Below are positions 26,002 to 35,576 of a stretch of 64,000 nucleotides of DNA, piece after piece (position 1 is the first letter of the stretch; each line of letters begins with the position of its first letter). Under the pieces are notes generated by a model. It was not told the DNA's origin, searched no databases, and saw nothing but the letters and a program-made list of their open reading frames with translations. Where the stretch lies: assembly GCF_000765695.2 (NCBI RefSeq), contig NZ_JRPB02000002.1:124001-188000 (forward strand). The letters are read 5' to 3'. This stretch comes from Helicobacter sp. MIT 11-5569 (GTDB taxonomy: Bacteria; Campylobacterota; Campylobacteria; Campylobacterales; Helicobacteraceae). The position numbers and the translations under genes were made by a program.

Positions 26002-26541
26002 ATGGCGGTTTCATTGCATGGGGAATGGGTAAGTAGCGCGGCTTACGATTATGCTAAGACTCAAGAATTTAAAAAACAAAGTGCAGCAGAAGTTTTAAGA
26101 GATTTGCAAAGCAAGTTTAAAGATTTAAATATCAATGGAGGCGGACAACAAGGCACAAACAACCTCACAATCAGCTCAAATATCTTACAACAAATGGCGA
26201 CAAACAAAGAAACAAAAGAGAAGTATGAAGCCCTAATTTACGATATTAACGAAACAATAAAAAGCCAACCAACCACCACGCTAACAGGTGCTAAAGTCAA
26301 AGCGAGTGGATTTATTATCGGTGAAGATGGTGGATTAAGTGCTTGGTCAATAGTAGAGGGCGGAAGCAAAAAAGAGGAAAAATCATTTATGGAAAAACTT
26401 ATGGAAAACCTAGAAAAAATACAAAAAGAGCAGGAAGCTAAGGCGAAAAAAGCCAAAGAGGAGCAAAAACAACAAGATGAAAAGCAAAGCAAAGTTTCTA
26501 TCCAAATCACAACCAAATCCCTCTTAGATATAGAATCCTAA
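26002..26541 (+). CDS. conserved hypothetical protein (possible DUF6033-type)
   Basis: Product of 179 residues, hydrophilic, with no signal peptide. The middle stretch NNLTISSNILQQMATNKETKEKYEALIYDINET resembles small proteins annotated DUF6033 in Campylobacterota and Clostridia; this is from memory and tentative. The C-terminal third is a charged coiled coil (FMEKLMENLEKIQKEQEAKA and onward). It has a strong AAAAGGAG ribosome site and stands alone after a terminator. A CGATAT box upstream raises the possibility that it is coexpressed with flagellar genes. No function is known. Confidence 0.72.
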   Translation: MAVSLHGEWVSSAAYDYAKTQEFKKQSAAEVLRDLQSKFKDLNINGGGQQGTNNLTISSNILQQMATNKETKEKYEALIYDINETIKSQPTTTLTGAKVKASGFIIGEDGGLSAWSIVEGGSKKEEKSFMEKLMENLEKIQKEQEAKAKKAKEEQKQQDEKQSKVSIQITTKSLLDIES

Positions 26542-26819
26542 GCTTTAGAATTGCAAAAAGGTGTAAAAGGCTAAGAGGGGCTAGAAATAGAATCTCAAAG
26601 TTTTTTAAAAAGCACAAAGCAGACTTTGAGGTTTTGAGGGGCTTTGGTGCTATTCCCCTTCATCAAGCTTTATGATTCCATTTTTGTATGCGTGATAGTT
26701 TGTTGCAAACATTTAATGCAGTGAGATTTGGAATCTAAAAAGTGAAAAATAAGTAAATTTTCAAAGTTTTGGTGAATTTTTGGCTTTGATAGCCTAAAAA
26801 TGAGATTAGAAGGATTAAA

Positions 26820-27413
26820 ATGCGGCGCAGTGATTTTGATTGTAAAGATTTGGCGGTGGTGGAGAAGTTTTTAAACCAAATTGAGTTTGGCACGCTTGTA
26901 ATCCCAGATACGATTCCTTATGCGATTCCGCTTAGTTTTTGTTATGAGGATTCCAAGATTTATTTGCATGGCGCAAAAGCAGGGCGCAAACATGCATTGT
27001 TAAAAGACAATCCTAAAGTTTCTTTTAGCTGTGCTAAGCCCTATGCGTATATTCCTGCAAGTTTTTTGAATCACACAATGATTCCTACACAATTTTTCTT
27101 TTCTGTGTTTGCAGAGGGGCAGTTTTGCGTGGTTGAGGATTTGGAGGAGAAAAAGCATATTTTAACGCGCTTGGTGCAAAAATACGAACCACACAATCAA
27201 ACAATGAGTATGGAAAAAGGGCAGTTTGTGGGCAAAGAGAGAGGGACTTTTGTCGGCAAAGTGCTGATTTCTTCTTTAAGTGCTAAAGCGAAGTTTGGAC
27301 AGAATCTAAAAGCAGAGGATTGGGAACAAATTGTGCAAGATTTAAAGAATCGCAATGGTAAAATGGACGAAGAAACAATCAAACTCATGCAAAAATTTGC
27401 AACAAAGCATTAA
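26820..27413 (+). CDS. pyridoxamine 5'-phosphate oxidase-fold (FMN-binding) family protein
   Basis: Product of 197 residues. A split-barrel flavin-binding fold is suggested by FGTLVIPDTIPYAIPLSF, IYLHGAKAGRKHALLKDNPKVSFSC and GTFVGKV. This is the NimA-like branch of the PNPOx superfamily, whose members bind FMN or heme and reduce varied substrates; true PdxH residues are not evident. The 278 bases before it hold no gene, only weak inverted repeats. It is a single-gene unit. Confidence 0.8.
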   Translation: MRRSDFDCKDLAVVEKFLNQIEFGTLVIPDTIPYAIPLSFCYEDSKIYLHGAKAGRKHALLKDNPKVSFSCAKPYAYIPASFLNHTMIPTQFFFSVFAEGQFCVVEDLEEKKHILTRLVQKYEPHNQTMSMEKGQFVGKERGTFVGKVLISSLSAKAKFGQNLKAEDWEQIVQDLKNRNGKMDEETIKLMQKFATKH

Positions 27414-27513
27414 GAGAAATTGAGGGTTTGTTGTGCAGATTTTTGGAATAATCATTTTTTGGTGTTAAAATTGTAGGGCTAAAATAGCATAACGATTAAT
27501 TTTAGGAAAATAC

Positions 27514-29124
27514 TTGCATATATTTCATATTTTTGGGACTACGCTTGCGGATAAAGCACGCATTTTAGTATTTAATATTGCTTCTGGATTGCTGTCTTTG
27601 GCATTTGTTTCTTTTGTGTATCATTTTAGTTTGAAGTATGATTATGATTTATTGTTTATGGAGCATAGTCAATCTTTGGTAAATTTAGAGAAAGTAAGAG
27701 ATGCTATTAATGTTTCACAAACCCTTTTGCATACTGCACAAAATAGTGCAGAGATTTTAGGGGCGAGGGATAATATTGTTACACAATGGAATCTCTATGA
27801 AAAATCACAAAGTCGTTTATTAGATTCTAGTGATTCTGGAAATCTTTTGTTTAATGCTTATTACTTTTTTGTTGAAGATGGTGTAATAGAGCATAAAAAG
27901 TTGGAATTAGAAAAGCATCTAAAAGATTTAGAGAGTGCAATTTATGCGTATTTAGAGATTTTTCAACCAAAAACATTAGAGTATTCTAGTGATAAAATCC
28001 AACAAAGCGTTAGCGAACTAAATCGTAAAATTTCTTTGATTTTGCATTTAAATTTGCAATTTACAGAAATCAAAAAGGAACGCAACAGCACTTTGCACAA
28101 TATGCTACAAAAAGCTATTTTGGTGATTATGTGTTTAATTATGCTAGTTACTATATTGCTAAGCTTTTTGATTTTGCGTAATATTAAAAATTTGCATGCA
28201 ACATTAGAACAAAAAGTCAATGAAAAAACAAGAGAGCTACAAAACTTAAATGATTCTTTGCAAATGATGATTGATAATGAAGTGCTAGAGAATCGCAAAA
28301 AAGACCAAATTATGTATCAGCAAGCACGTCTTGCAAGTATGGGGGAAATGATAGGAAATATAGCACACCAATGGCGACAACCTTTAAATGCGTTAATGCT
28401 TTTGATTCAAACGTTTAAAGTTAAATCCCAAAATGGTAAATTAACACAAGAATTTATTGAACTTCAAGTAGAAGATGGGCTAAAAATCGCTAAGAGAATG
28501 TCTCAAACGATTGAAGATTTTAGAAATTTTTTTAATTCTTCAAGTGATAAAGAATTTTTCAACCTTAAAGAAAATCTCCAAGATTCTATTTCTTTAGTCG
28601 ATGCGTTTTTAAAGCAAAATGAAATTACAATTACAATAGATTGCGCAGATGATATTATGTTGTTTGGCTATAAGAATGCGTTTTCTCAAGCGATTTTAAA
28701 TCTTATAAAAAATTCTGAAGATGTGCTAAAAGAACGTGAGGTAATGCCTGCTAGAATTAGAATTGCAGTAGAAATTGCACAAGAAAGTGAAAGTAAAAAT
28801 GAAAGCACAAAAGATTGTGTTAAGATTCTGTTTATGGACAATGGCGGCGGGATTAAACTTGATGATATTCAAAAGATTTTTGAACCTTACTTTACGACAA
28901 AACACAAATCTGTAGGAACAGGAATTGGACTATATATGTCTAAACAGATTATAGAAAAACAAATGCAAGGAAGTATCGAAGTGCGCAATGTGCGCTATGA
29001 TGATGTGTTTAATATTGTGTGCAAAGGGGAAGAATGCGCACAAGATTGCAAGCAAAAAGATGGGACTTGTGGAGCGCAGTTTATTATCACGATTCCATTA
29101 AGTGCTAAAAAGGAGAAACAATGA
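27514..29124 (+). CDS. membrane sensor histidine kinase
   Basis: Product of 536 residues from TTG 27514 (AGGAAAA upstream). Topology: TM1 about 17-37, a periplasmic sensor of about 160 residues with no recognised domain, TM2 about 201-221, a coiled coil, then the HisKA region with phospho-acceptor His285 in GNIAHQWRQPLN. The HATPase domain has the N box (AILNLIKNSED), G1 (DNGGG) and G2 (GTGIGLYMSK). An insertion GEECAQDCKQKDGTCG near the C-terminus carries three cysteines within the ATPase domain, which is unusual and could bind metal. It overlaps the response regulator gene by 4 bases. Confidence 0.92.
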   Translation: MHIFHIFGTTLADKARILVFNIASGLLSLAFVSFVYHFSLKYDYDLLFMEHSQSLVNLEKVRDAINVSQTLLHTAQNSAEILGARDNIVTQWNLYEKSQSRLLDSSDSGNLLFNAYYFFVEDGVIEHKKLELEKHLKDLESAIYAYLEIFQPKTLEYSSDKIQQSVSELNRKISLILHLNLQFTEIKKERNSTLHNMLQKAILVIMCLIMLVTILLSFLILRNIKNLHATLEQKVNEKTRELQNLNDSLQMMIDNEVLENRKKDQIMYQQARLASMGEMIGNIAHQWRQPLNALMLLIQTFKVKSQNGKLTQEFIELQVEDGLKIAKRMSQTIEDFRNFFNSSSDKEFFNLKENLQDSISLVDAFLKQNEITITIDCADDIMLFGYKNAFSQAILNLIKNSEDVLKEREVMPARIRIAVEIAQESESKNESTKDCVKILFMDNGGGIKLDDIQKIFEPYFTTKHKSVGTGIGLYMSKQIIEKQMQGSIEVRNVRYDDVFNIVCKGEECAQDCKQKDGTCGAQFIITIPLSAKKEKQ

Positions 29125-29792
29125 TTAGCAAAAATGATGAAAAAATTTTGAAACACCTTAAAGTCTTATATGTAGAAGATGAAGAAGATATTTTAAAATT
29201 TGCATCAATGGTGCTTGAAGATTATGTCGATAAACTTTTTATTGCACACAATGGTAGAGAAGCTTTAGAGGTTTTAAAACAAGAAAACATTGATTTAGTG
29301 ATTACTGATATTTTAATGCCAAAGTTAAATGGAATCGATTTGATTAGAGAAATTCGCAAAAATCCTCTCTTAGAAGTTGCAATCATTGTCGTAACCGCAC
29401 ATACAGAAACGCGCTATTTGCTTGATTGTATTGAGCTACGTGTAGATGGGTATATTCTAAAGCCTATTGATGTAGAAGAGCTTTTAAAAACGACATTGCG
29501 CGCAGTGCTACCAAAGTTTCAAGCAAGTGAGTTAAAAATGCAAAATGTTTTACTCAATGCAATTTCTATTTTTGTGGGTGGAAAAAAGATAGAAATCATT
29601 AAATATCTCATTGAACATAGCGATTCTGAAAGTATTTTTTATGGTTCGTATGAAGATATTGTGCAAGAAGTGGGAGTAAGCAAGCCAACAGTTGTCAAAA
29701 CATTCCGACAACTCATTGATACAGGGTTATTGGTGCGCTTAAAAAACAAAATTTACAAATTTCAATCTGATATTACACAATACAAAGAATAA
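29121..29792 (+). CDS. response regulator with a non-OmpR winged-helix output domain
   Basis: Product of 223 residues. The receiver (about 12-125) has acidic pair Glu19/Asp20, phospho-acceptor Asp63 in ITDILMP, Thr in VVTAH and Lys114 in LKPID. The output domain (about 155-223) is a compact winged helix: YGSYEDIVQEVGVSKPTVVKTFRQLIDTGLL, similar in layout to Crp/MarR/RepL-type DNA readers rather than OmpR or NarL. It is translationally coupled to the kinase, its probable partner. Targets are unknown. Confidence 0.88.
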   Translation: MISKNDEKILKHLKVLYVEDEEDILKFASMVLEDYVDKLFIAHNGREALEVLKQENIDLVITDILMPKLNGIDLIREIRKNPLLEVAIIVVTAHTETRYLLDCIELRVDGYILKPIDVEELLKTTLRAVLPKFQASELKMQNVLLNAISIFVGGKKIEIIKYLIEHSDSESIFYGSYEDIVQEVGVSKPTVVKTFRQLIDTGLLVRLKNKIYKFQSDITQYKE

Positions 29793-29849
29793 AACCTTAA
29801 CAAAGATTTAGGCTTGCTTAGTGTAGAATTACGCTTTTAAGGATTTGGA

Positions 29850-31661
29850 ATGGAACAGCAAGCATTGGCTTTAAAATATCGCCCAATGAGCTTTGAAGAG
29901 TTGGTTGGGCAAGAAGCAGTGAGTCGCACTTTATCTTTAGCATTGGATAGCAAACGTTTATCGCATGCGTATTTATTTTCAGGATTGCGCGGAAGCGGGA
30001 AAACATCTAGTGCTAGAATTTTTGCTAGAGCTTTACAATGCGAAAAAGGTCCTTGTTCTAAACCTTGCGGAGAGTGTGCAAACTGCTTAGCTGCAAATCC
30101 TCACAAAATGAGTCATATTGATATTATGGAATTAGATGGTGCGTCTAATCGTAAGATTGATGATATTAGAGATTTAATTGAGCAAACCAAATATCATCCT
30201 AATATGGGGCATTTTAAGATTTTTATCATTGATGAAGTGCATATGCTAACGCGAGAAGCATTTAACGCGCTATTAAAAACTTTAGAAGAGCCACCAGAGT
30301 ATGTAAAATTTATTCTTGCGACAACAGACCCTTTGAAATTGCCTGCTACGATTCTAAGTAGGACACAACATTTTCGTTTCAAACGCATTTCAGATAGAAG
30401 CATTTTTGAGCATTTAAAAAAGATTCTAAACCACGAGCAGATTTCTTATCAAGAAGAAGCATTAGGAATGCTCATAAGAAGCGGTGCAGGTTCTTTGCGT
30501 GATACGCTTACTTTGCTTGACCAAGCTATTATTTATTCTAACTATAATGTAACCGCAGAAGTCTGCGCAAATATGCTAGGATTGATTAATGCGGAGAGTT
30601 TAAGCCTGCTTTTTGATTGTATTTTTAACCAAGATAGAAACGCACTTTTGCAAACATTAGAAGGTTTTTTTGAATATGAATGCGGAATGCTTTTAGATGA
30701 AATGAGCATTTTTCTAAAAGAAAGGCTTTTAAAAGGTGATGATACGCGCTATTCAAGTTTGCTCATAGACCGCTTTTTTAGGATTATCACACAGGCTAAA
30801 GAATTGTTGTTTTTAGGCTGTGAAAATGAGTTTGTTTTGACATTAAGTGCATTTAAGATGCTTGAGGCTTTGAAAGTTGAAAGTATTGATAAAGCGATTG
30901 AAAATTTAGAAAAAGGCTTTTTCGAAGGTTTGCCAAAACTACAAGAGCTAAAAACAGAATCCCAAAAGGTAGAATCTAAAATTTTAGAAAATTCTTTGCA
31001 AAATGTTCAACCAAAAATTGCAGAATCGCAGAGCTTGCAAGATTCCACAATGCAACAAATAGGGACTCCAAATCACAAAGAGATTCCAAAAGTGGAGGCA
31101 TCGCAGCATACAACAGAAACAAACAATCAAACAACTAAAGATTCCTCACAAGAACATGCAAAAGCCCTTTTTACACTGCTTGGACAAAAAATCTCTTCTC
31201 ATAATTATGACTTAGGTGAGATTTTTGCCAAAGATGTGCGTTTTGTGAGTTTTGAAGATTCTGTGCTAACTTGGGAAACTTTAGCGGTTGATAAGAATCG
31301 CGAGCGTTTGATTAACGCATATAGTATTATTAAAAATTATGTGTTAGAAGTTTTTGGAATGCAAACACAAATTAAAAATATTAGCAACCCTAGCACTCCA
31401 CAAAGCACAGAATCTACAAAATCATCACAAGTAGCCATACAAGAGCCACAAACTATGGAATCTAAGATGATAGATTCAACGATAGAGCTTTCTCCACAAG
31501 TTGCGTTACATGCAGTGCAACAAGAGCGCAATATAACTCCACAAGAGCAAGCCAAAAAGGAAGTTGCAGAGGCTTTGCAATCTCCGCTATTACAAAGTGC
31601 GCAAGAACTCTTGGATATTAAACAAGTCAAAGTGCGCCCAATTTCTATGGAATCTAATTAG
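29850..31661 (+). CDS. dnaX: DNA polymerase III subunit gamma/tau
   Basis: Clamp-loader ATPase of 603 residues. The Walker A motif is GLRGSGKTS (about 45-53), zinc-binding cysteines follow in CEKGPCSKPCGECANC, Walker B is IIDEVHM, and the SRC-like motif reads LSRTQHF. The region from about 370 on is low-complexity and Gln/Ser-rich, as is usual for tau linkers. I see no clear programmed frameshift slip site. It heads dnaX-tsaE-lptB-rpoN, an order known in Helicobacter. Confidence 0.95.
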   Translation: MEQQALALKYRPMSFEELVGQEAVSRTLSLALDSKRLSHAYLFSGLRGSGKTSSARIFARALQCEKGPCSKPCGECANCLAANPHKMSHIDIMELDGASNRKIDDIRDLIEQTKYHPNMGHFKIFIIDEVHMLTREAFNALLKTLEEPPEYVKFILATTDPLKLPATILSRTQHFRFKRISDRSIFEHLKKILNHEQISYQEEALGMLIRSGAGSLRDTLTLLDQAIIYSNYNVTAEVCANMLGLINAESLSLLFDCIFNQDRNALLQTLEGFFEYECGMLLDEMSIFLKERLLKGDDTRYSSLLIDRFFRIITQAKELLFLGCENEFVLTLSAFKMLEALKVESIDKAIENLEKGFFEGLPKLQELKTESQKVESKILENSLQNVQPKIAESQSLQDSTMQQIGTPNHKEIPKVEASQHTTETNNQTTKDSSQEHAKALFTLLGQKISSHNYDLGEIFAKDVRFVSFEDSVLTWETLAVDKNRERLINAYSIIKNYVLEVFGMQTQIKNISNPSTPQSTESTKSSQVAIQEPQTMESKMIDSTIELSPQVALHAVQQERNITPQEQAKKEVAEALQSPLLQSAQELLDIKQVKVRPISMESN

Positions 31662-31669
31662 GAAATCTG

Positions 31670-32077
31670 ATGGAATTAATCTTAGCCCAAAATGAGATTC
31701 CATGTTTGTTAGAAATGCTAGATTTACCAAAAAATCGTGGAATCTATTTGTTAAGTGGAACTTTAGCAAGCGGAAAAACGACACTTGTAAAGGAAATGGT
31801 GCAATCTTTGGGAGTAGAAGCAAATGTAACTTCGCCCACTTATTTAACCGCACTTGAGTATGGAAATGGAATCTATCATTATGATATTTATCAAAAAGAT
31901 TTAAATACACTTTTTGCTTTAGGATTTTTAGAAGAAATTGAAAAAGAGGGTTGGCATTTTATAGAATGGGGTGATGAAAATTTAGCTAAAATACTAAAAG
32001 ATATTGGCTTGTCCTTTTGGAAGATTAAAATCATCACGCAAGGGAATAAGCGCAAATATACCATAGAGGAACATTAA
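31670..32077 (+). CDS. tsaE: tRNA threonylcarbamoyladenosine biosynthesis ATPase TsaE
   Basis: Small P-loop protein of 135 residues that works with TsaB/TsaD to make t6A in ANN-decoding tRNAs. The Walker A motif is [13 protein letters not shown] (about 30-42), then [13 protein letters not shown] and HYDIY, and the end FIEWGDE. All are family hallmarks. It starts 8 bases after dnaX and its stop overlaps the lptB ATG by one base. Confidence 0.94.
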   Translation: MELILAQNEIPCLLEMLDLPKNRGIYLLSGTLASGKTTLVKEMVQSLGVEANVTSPTYLTALEYGNGIYHYDIYQKDLNTLFALGFLEEIEKEGWHFIEWGDENLAKILKDIGLSFWKIKIITQGNKRKYTIEEH

Positions 32078-32799
32078 TGCACACATTAGAAGCAAAACAT
32101 TTAAATAAAATTATCAAAAAAACACAAATCATAAAAGACATTTCAATCTGTGTGCAAAGTGGTGAAGTTGTAGGTTTGCTTGGTCCAAATGGCGCAGGAA
32201 AAACTACGACATTTTATATTATTTGTGGACTTCTTGATGCAAGTGGCGGAAGTGTGCATTTTGATGGAAAAGATATTACAAAACTAAGTTTGCATAGACG
32301 TGCGCAACTTGGAATTGGATATTTACCACAGGAATCTAGCGTGTTTAAAGATTTGAGTGTTGAAGAGAATTTGCGCATTGCTGCTGAAGCTTGTTTTTAT
32401 GAAGAAAAAGAACAAGAAAAGCGCATTGAAGAGTTATTAGAAGAATTTAATATTGAGCCTATTCGTAGTCGCAAGGGTGTAAATCTAAGTGGAGGAGAGA
32501 GAAGAAGAGTTGAGATTGCGCGCGCTCTAGTCAAGCAGCCAAAGTTTATTTTGTTAGATGAACCTTTTGCTGGTGTTGATCCTATTGCTGTGCTTGATAT
32601 TCAAAATATTATTAAAAAGTTATTAGAATTTGGGATTGGTGTGTTGATTACTGACCATAATGTGCGTGAAACTCTAAGTGTATGTGATAGAGCGTATGTC
32701 ATCAACAAAGGCGCGCTTCTAGCAAGTGGAAATGCAGGCACAATTTATCAAAATGAACTTGTGCGCAGACATTATTTAGGAGAGCATTTTAAAGTATGA
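32077..32799 (+). CDS. lptB: LPS export ABC transporter ATPase LptB
   Basis: Cytosolic ATPase of the LptB2FG extractor, 240 residues. Walker A is GPNGAGKTT (about 36-44), the Q-loop is YLPQESSVF, the signature is NLSGGERRR, and Walker B is [13 protein letters not shown] with the H-loop in ITDHNV. LptB-type features (FAGVDPIAV, then NVRETL) separate it from other ABC ATPases. It overlaps rpoN by 4 bases, a linkage also common in other proteobacteria. Its partners lptA and lptC lie in the minus-strand run at 11187-12196. Confidence 0.95.
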   Translation: MHTLEAKHLNKIIKKTQIIKDISICVQSGEVVGLLGPNGAGKTTTFYIICGLLDASGGSVHFDGKDITKLSLHRRAQLGIGYLPQESSVFKDLSVEENLRIAAEACFYEEKEQEKRIEELLEEFNIEPIRSRKGVNLSGGERRRVEIARALVKQPKFILLDEPFAGVDPIAVLDIQNIIKKLLEFGIGVLITDHNVRETLSVCDRAYVINKGALLASGNAGTIYQNELVRRHYLGEHFKV

Positions 32800-34121
32800 A
32801 ATTACGCACACAGACTTCTGCAACTTTAAAAGCAAAACTATCTTCAACGCTAAAGAGCTGGTTGCCTATTTTGCAAAGTGGAATGAGTGATTTAGAAGAA
32901 ACATTAAATGCTTTTGGTGTTGAAAATCCCTATTTTGAGGTGAAATCTGGAATCGCAGATGTAATGAGTCATCAAAGTGCATTACAAAAAAAGAATTATC
33001 AAGAAAAAATGCGCGGCGCAAAAGGGACAAGCACTGAAGGAGATGGGATTGAGCAGTTTTGTATCCAAGAAGAAAGCCTTGAAGTGGTGCTATTACATCA
33101 GATTGAACCTCCATTGTTTCCGACAAAAAACTCTCAAGAGATTGCCAAAAAAATTATTGAAAATCTTGATAATGAAGGATATTTTGATGGAGATTGTGAG
33201 AGTATCGCACAAGAATGCAGCGAGGAATTAGGAGTTAGTATTACAGCAAGTGAAGTCGAAAAAATTCGTTTGCGTTTTGCTTATTTAGAGCCACCGGGAA
33301 TTGCAGCTTTAGATGTGGTGGAATCTTTTAAATTCCAGCTTGACCATTTAGATGTTCCAAGTGATGTGTATGAGCTTAGTTTGGAGATTTTGCAAAATTT
33401 ACAAGAACATACAAAATTTAAGAAAAATCCTTTATATGCAAAAGCAATGCGAGCGATTCAAAGTTTTAAGAATCCGCCAGCTTTAGATTTTTTTCAAAAA
33501 GAAGTTGCTGTGATTCCAGATATTTTAGTGCTTGAAGATAAAGATAATATTCAAGTGCAAATTAATGATAAATATTATCCTAGCATTATGATTCAAAAAC
33601 AAGAAAAAGATGATAAAAATAGCATAAAAGATGCGTTTATTAAAAGTAAAATTAAAGAAGCGCGAGACCTTGTAGATGCGCTTGAAATGCGCAAAGCAAC
33701 TTTGTATAAAATTGGGCTTATGATTGTGGAATATCAATATGAGTTTTTTAAAGGTGGAGAAATAAAACCAATGACGCTAAAGGATTTAGCAGATGAGTTT
33801 GGACATGCAACAAGCACGATTTCAAGGGCAATTTCAAATAAATATTTAGAATGCGCACGCGGAATCTTTCCGCTTAAAAACTTTTTTGCAACTGCGATTG
33901 ATGAAGATACTTCAAATACTACAATCAAAGACTTTGTTGCAGAATTAATTCGCAATGAAAACAAACAAAAACCACTAAGTGATAGTAAGATTTTAAAGCT
34001 TGCAACAGAGAAATTTAAAGTTACAATGGTGCGTAGAACCATTGCAAAATATCGTGCGCAACTCAATATCGCAAGCTCAAGCGACCGTAAAAAGCTTTAT
34101 AAAATGCAAGTAGAAGGCTAA
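32796..34121 (+). CDS. rpoN: RNA polymerase sigma-54 factor
   Basis: Product of 441 residues. Region I begins [22 protein letters not shown], a Leu/Gln-type activator-interacting region that has lost much of the usual Gln-rich character. The core-binding region has [13 protein letters not shown]. The DNA-binding part shows the helix-turn-helix [25 protein letters not shown] and the RpoN box VRRTIAKYR (canonical ARRTVAKYR). In this group sigma-54 drives middle flagellar genes; flgE in this window has a matching promoter. Confidence 0.95.
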   Translation: MKLRTQTSATLKAKLSSTLKSWLPILQSGMSDLEETLNAFGVENPYFEVKSGIADVMSHQSALQKKNYQEKMRGAKGTSTEGDGIEQFCIQEESLEVVLLHQIEPPLFPTKNSQEIAKKIIENLDNEGYFDGDCESIAQECSEELGVSITASEVEKIRLRFAYLEPPGIAALDVVESFKFQLDHLDVPSDVYELSLEILQNLQEHTKFKKNPLYAKAMRAIQSFKNPPALDFFQKEVAVIPDILVLEDKDNIQVQINDKYYPSIMIQKQEKDDKNSIKDAFIKSKIKEARDLVDALEMRKATLYKIGLMIVEYQYEFFKGGEIKPMTLKDLADEFGHATSTISRAISNKYLECARGIFPLKNFFATAIDEDTSNTTIKDFVAELIRNENKQKPLSDSKILKLATEKFKVTMVRRTIAKYRAQLNIASSSDRKKLYKMQVEG

Positions 34122-34153
34122 AAACTTCACATTCTCTTTATATACACTTTAGA

Positions 34154-34179
34154 TTGACTTCATACTAAGGTTTTATAAT
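34154..34179 (+). promoter_or_regulatory. promoter of the DUF1104-type gene
   Basis: TTGACT (34154-34159) and TATAAT (34174-34179) in a T-rich context, 29 bases before the ATG. The 14-base spacer is short, but the -10 is perfect and -35 is often weak in this group. Confidence 0.5.
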
Positions 34180-34207
34180 TGCGTTATCTTAAATTTAAGG
34201 AGATAAA

Positions 34208-34657
34208 ATGAAAAGTAAATTTTTGCTTTCAGTTATTGCAGTAGGTATGTTAAGTATGAGTGCATTTGGCGCAGATTATTCAAAGCTTAGCAATGAAAAA
34301 TTGATTGAAATGTCAGGTGATGTTGCTCCAAAAGATTATCCAGATTTTACAATGGAAGTGCATAAACGCACACAAGAGATGAAAGTCAAAGATGCAGAGA
34401 TTTTTTATGATAAATTGCACCAAACAAGAAGAAATGCACATGATGCAATGAGTCTGAAAGAACGCAGAGAATATCGTGATGCTATTAGGGTAGAAATGCA
34501 AAAACGTATTGATACTATGAGTGTTAAAGAAGCACGTGAAAAAGGCTTGTTAAGAGGAGGTTATCATCACCAAAGAAATGGATGGAAAGATAGTAGAGGT
34601 TATGGCAGAGGAGCAGGAGGATCACATAGAGATTGCGCCCCTTGTCCTAGATATTAA
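34208..34657 (+). CDS. DUF1104-type periplasmic protein with Gly/His/Arg-rich tail
   Basis: Product of 149 residues. It has an N-terminal signal peptide (about 1-21, AFGA). The middle (about 22-115) consists of charged helices with DYSKLSNEKLIEMSG and SVKEAREKGL, typical of the small secreted DUF1104 proteins of Helicobacter; some resemblance to CpxP/Spy helical hairpins is possible. The tail, about 118-149, is rich in Gly, His and Arg and ends CAPCPRY, a CxxC that could bind metal. It has a strong ribosome site AAGGAGAT. It stands alone between its promoter and a terminator. Function unknown. Confidence 0.8.
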   Translation: MKSKFLLSVIAVGMLSMSAFGADYSKLSNEKLIEMSGDVAPKDYPDFTMEVHKRTQEMKVKDAEIFYDKLHQTRRNAHDAMSLKERREYRDAIRVEMQKRIDTMSVKEAREKGLLRGGYHHQRNGWKDSRGYGRGAGGSHRDCAPCPRY

Positions 34658-34678
34658 AAGGGAGTTTCTCCCTTTTAA
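34654..34678. terminator. bidirectional terminator overlapping both stop codons
   Basis: Perfect 11-bp stem TTAAAAGGGAG / CTCCCTTTTAA around a TTT loop. It contains the stop codon of the DUF1104-type gene (34655-34657) and that of the convergent mqnD (34675-34677). The A/T flanks of the stem provide U-tracts for either direction. Confidence 0.65.
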
Positions 34679-35538
34679 GAATTGCGAAATTCTTCATATT
34701 CCAATGGAATCAAACAATCTTCAACTTCCAAAATTTGTGAATAGATTTTGTGGTCATAACCGATTTTAAAGAGTGTGTTAATCGCCTTTAATTGCGTTTG
34801 GCTAAGTGTTATAGAATCTTCATTTGCATAAAGATTAAGATAGGTTTCAAGCTTTTTGGAATCCACGCGAATGAGATTGCGTTCTTGAAGCATTTTTGAT
34901 AGGAGAGACTTATTTTCTAGAGCGACTTTGACGGCTTTTGTTAGCATTTGCTCACAAGTGATTGCGACACTTAAAGGAAGAGAGCGGCGAATACACATTC
35001 CACCAAGTGGTAATGGTAAATCTTGCTGGTTTAATTCTTGCCAAATCTCCCAAATTTCTCTTTCCACTTCCAAACTTTCATCATATTGCAAAATAGACTC
35101 GTGAATTAGCACACCCGCATCTACTTCCCCATTTAAAACGGCATTTTCAATTTCTAAGAAATTTTTATAAATGATTCTAGCTTCTGGATAAGCAATTCTA
35201 AAAAGCATTGCATTTGTTGTGTGTGCTCCACTTAGAGCGACTTTGAAGTTCTTTTTGAGATTCTTACCCTTTTTCTTAATAAGTTTTGGTCCATAGCCAT
35301 TTCCAAAGCTAACCCCTGTTCTTAATAAGCTTTGTTCAAGCACGACTAAAGGATATACGCCAAAAGAAATCGCAGAAATATCAAGTACGCCTTCAAGAGC
35401 TTTTTCATTAAGTGTTTGAATATCAAGTGCAGAGTTTTTAAAAGAGAGATTAGAATGGTTCACCCACCCAAATGCAATCGCATAATACATAAACAAATCA
35501 TCAGCATCTGGAGAATGTCCAATTTGAAGGGTTCTCAT
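34675..35538 (-). CDS. mqnD: 1,4-dihydroxy-6-naphthoate synthase (futalosine pathway)
   Basis: Product of 287 residues with a periplasmic-binding-protein-like fold. The start GHSPDADDLFMYYAI and the SGAHTTNAMLFRIAYPEA segment are MqnD signatures; MqnA differs. The enzyme converts cyclic dehypoxanthinyl futalosine to dihydroxynaphthoate for menaquinone, the only respiratory quinone route in Helicobacter and Campylobacter. It follows waaF by 38 bases and ends in a shared terminator. Confidence 0.93.
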   Translation of the reverse strand: MRTLQIGHSPDADDLFMYYAIAFGWVNHSNLSFKNSALDIQTLNEKALEGVLDISAISFGVYPLVVLEQSLLRTGVSFGNGYGPKLIKKKGKNLKKNFKVALSGAHTTNAMLFRIAYPEARIIYKNFLEIENAVLNGEVDAGVLIHESILQYDESLEVEREIWEIWQELNQQDLPLPLGGMCIRRSLPLSVAITCEQMLTKAVKVALENKSLLSKMLQERNLIRVDSKKLETYLNLYANEDSITLSQTQLKAINTLFKIGYDHKIYSQILEVEDCLIPLEYEEFRNS

Positions 35539-35576
35539 AAATATCTCCTAAGTTTTGCTTGCGATTCTATTTAAAA

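Noticed and set aside
26542-26819. Inverted repeats such as CTCAAAGT / ACTTTGAG and AGCACAAAGC / GCTTTGGTGCT
   Set aside because: Stems are short or bulged and no T-tract follows; not enough for a terminator or attachment-site call.
30900-31661. Programmed frameshift in dnaX to make gamma
   Set aside because: No A-rich slippery heptamer with a following hairpin was seen near the end of the ATPase part; the low-complexity linker explains the composition.
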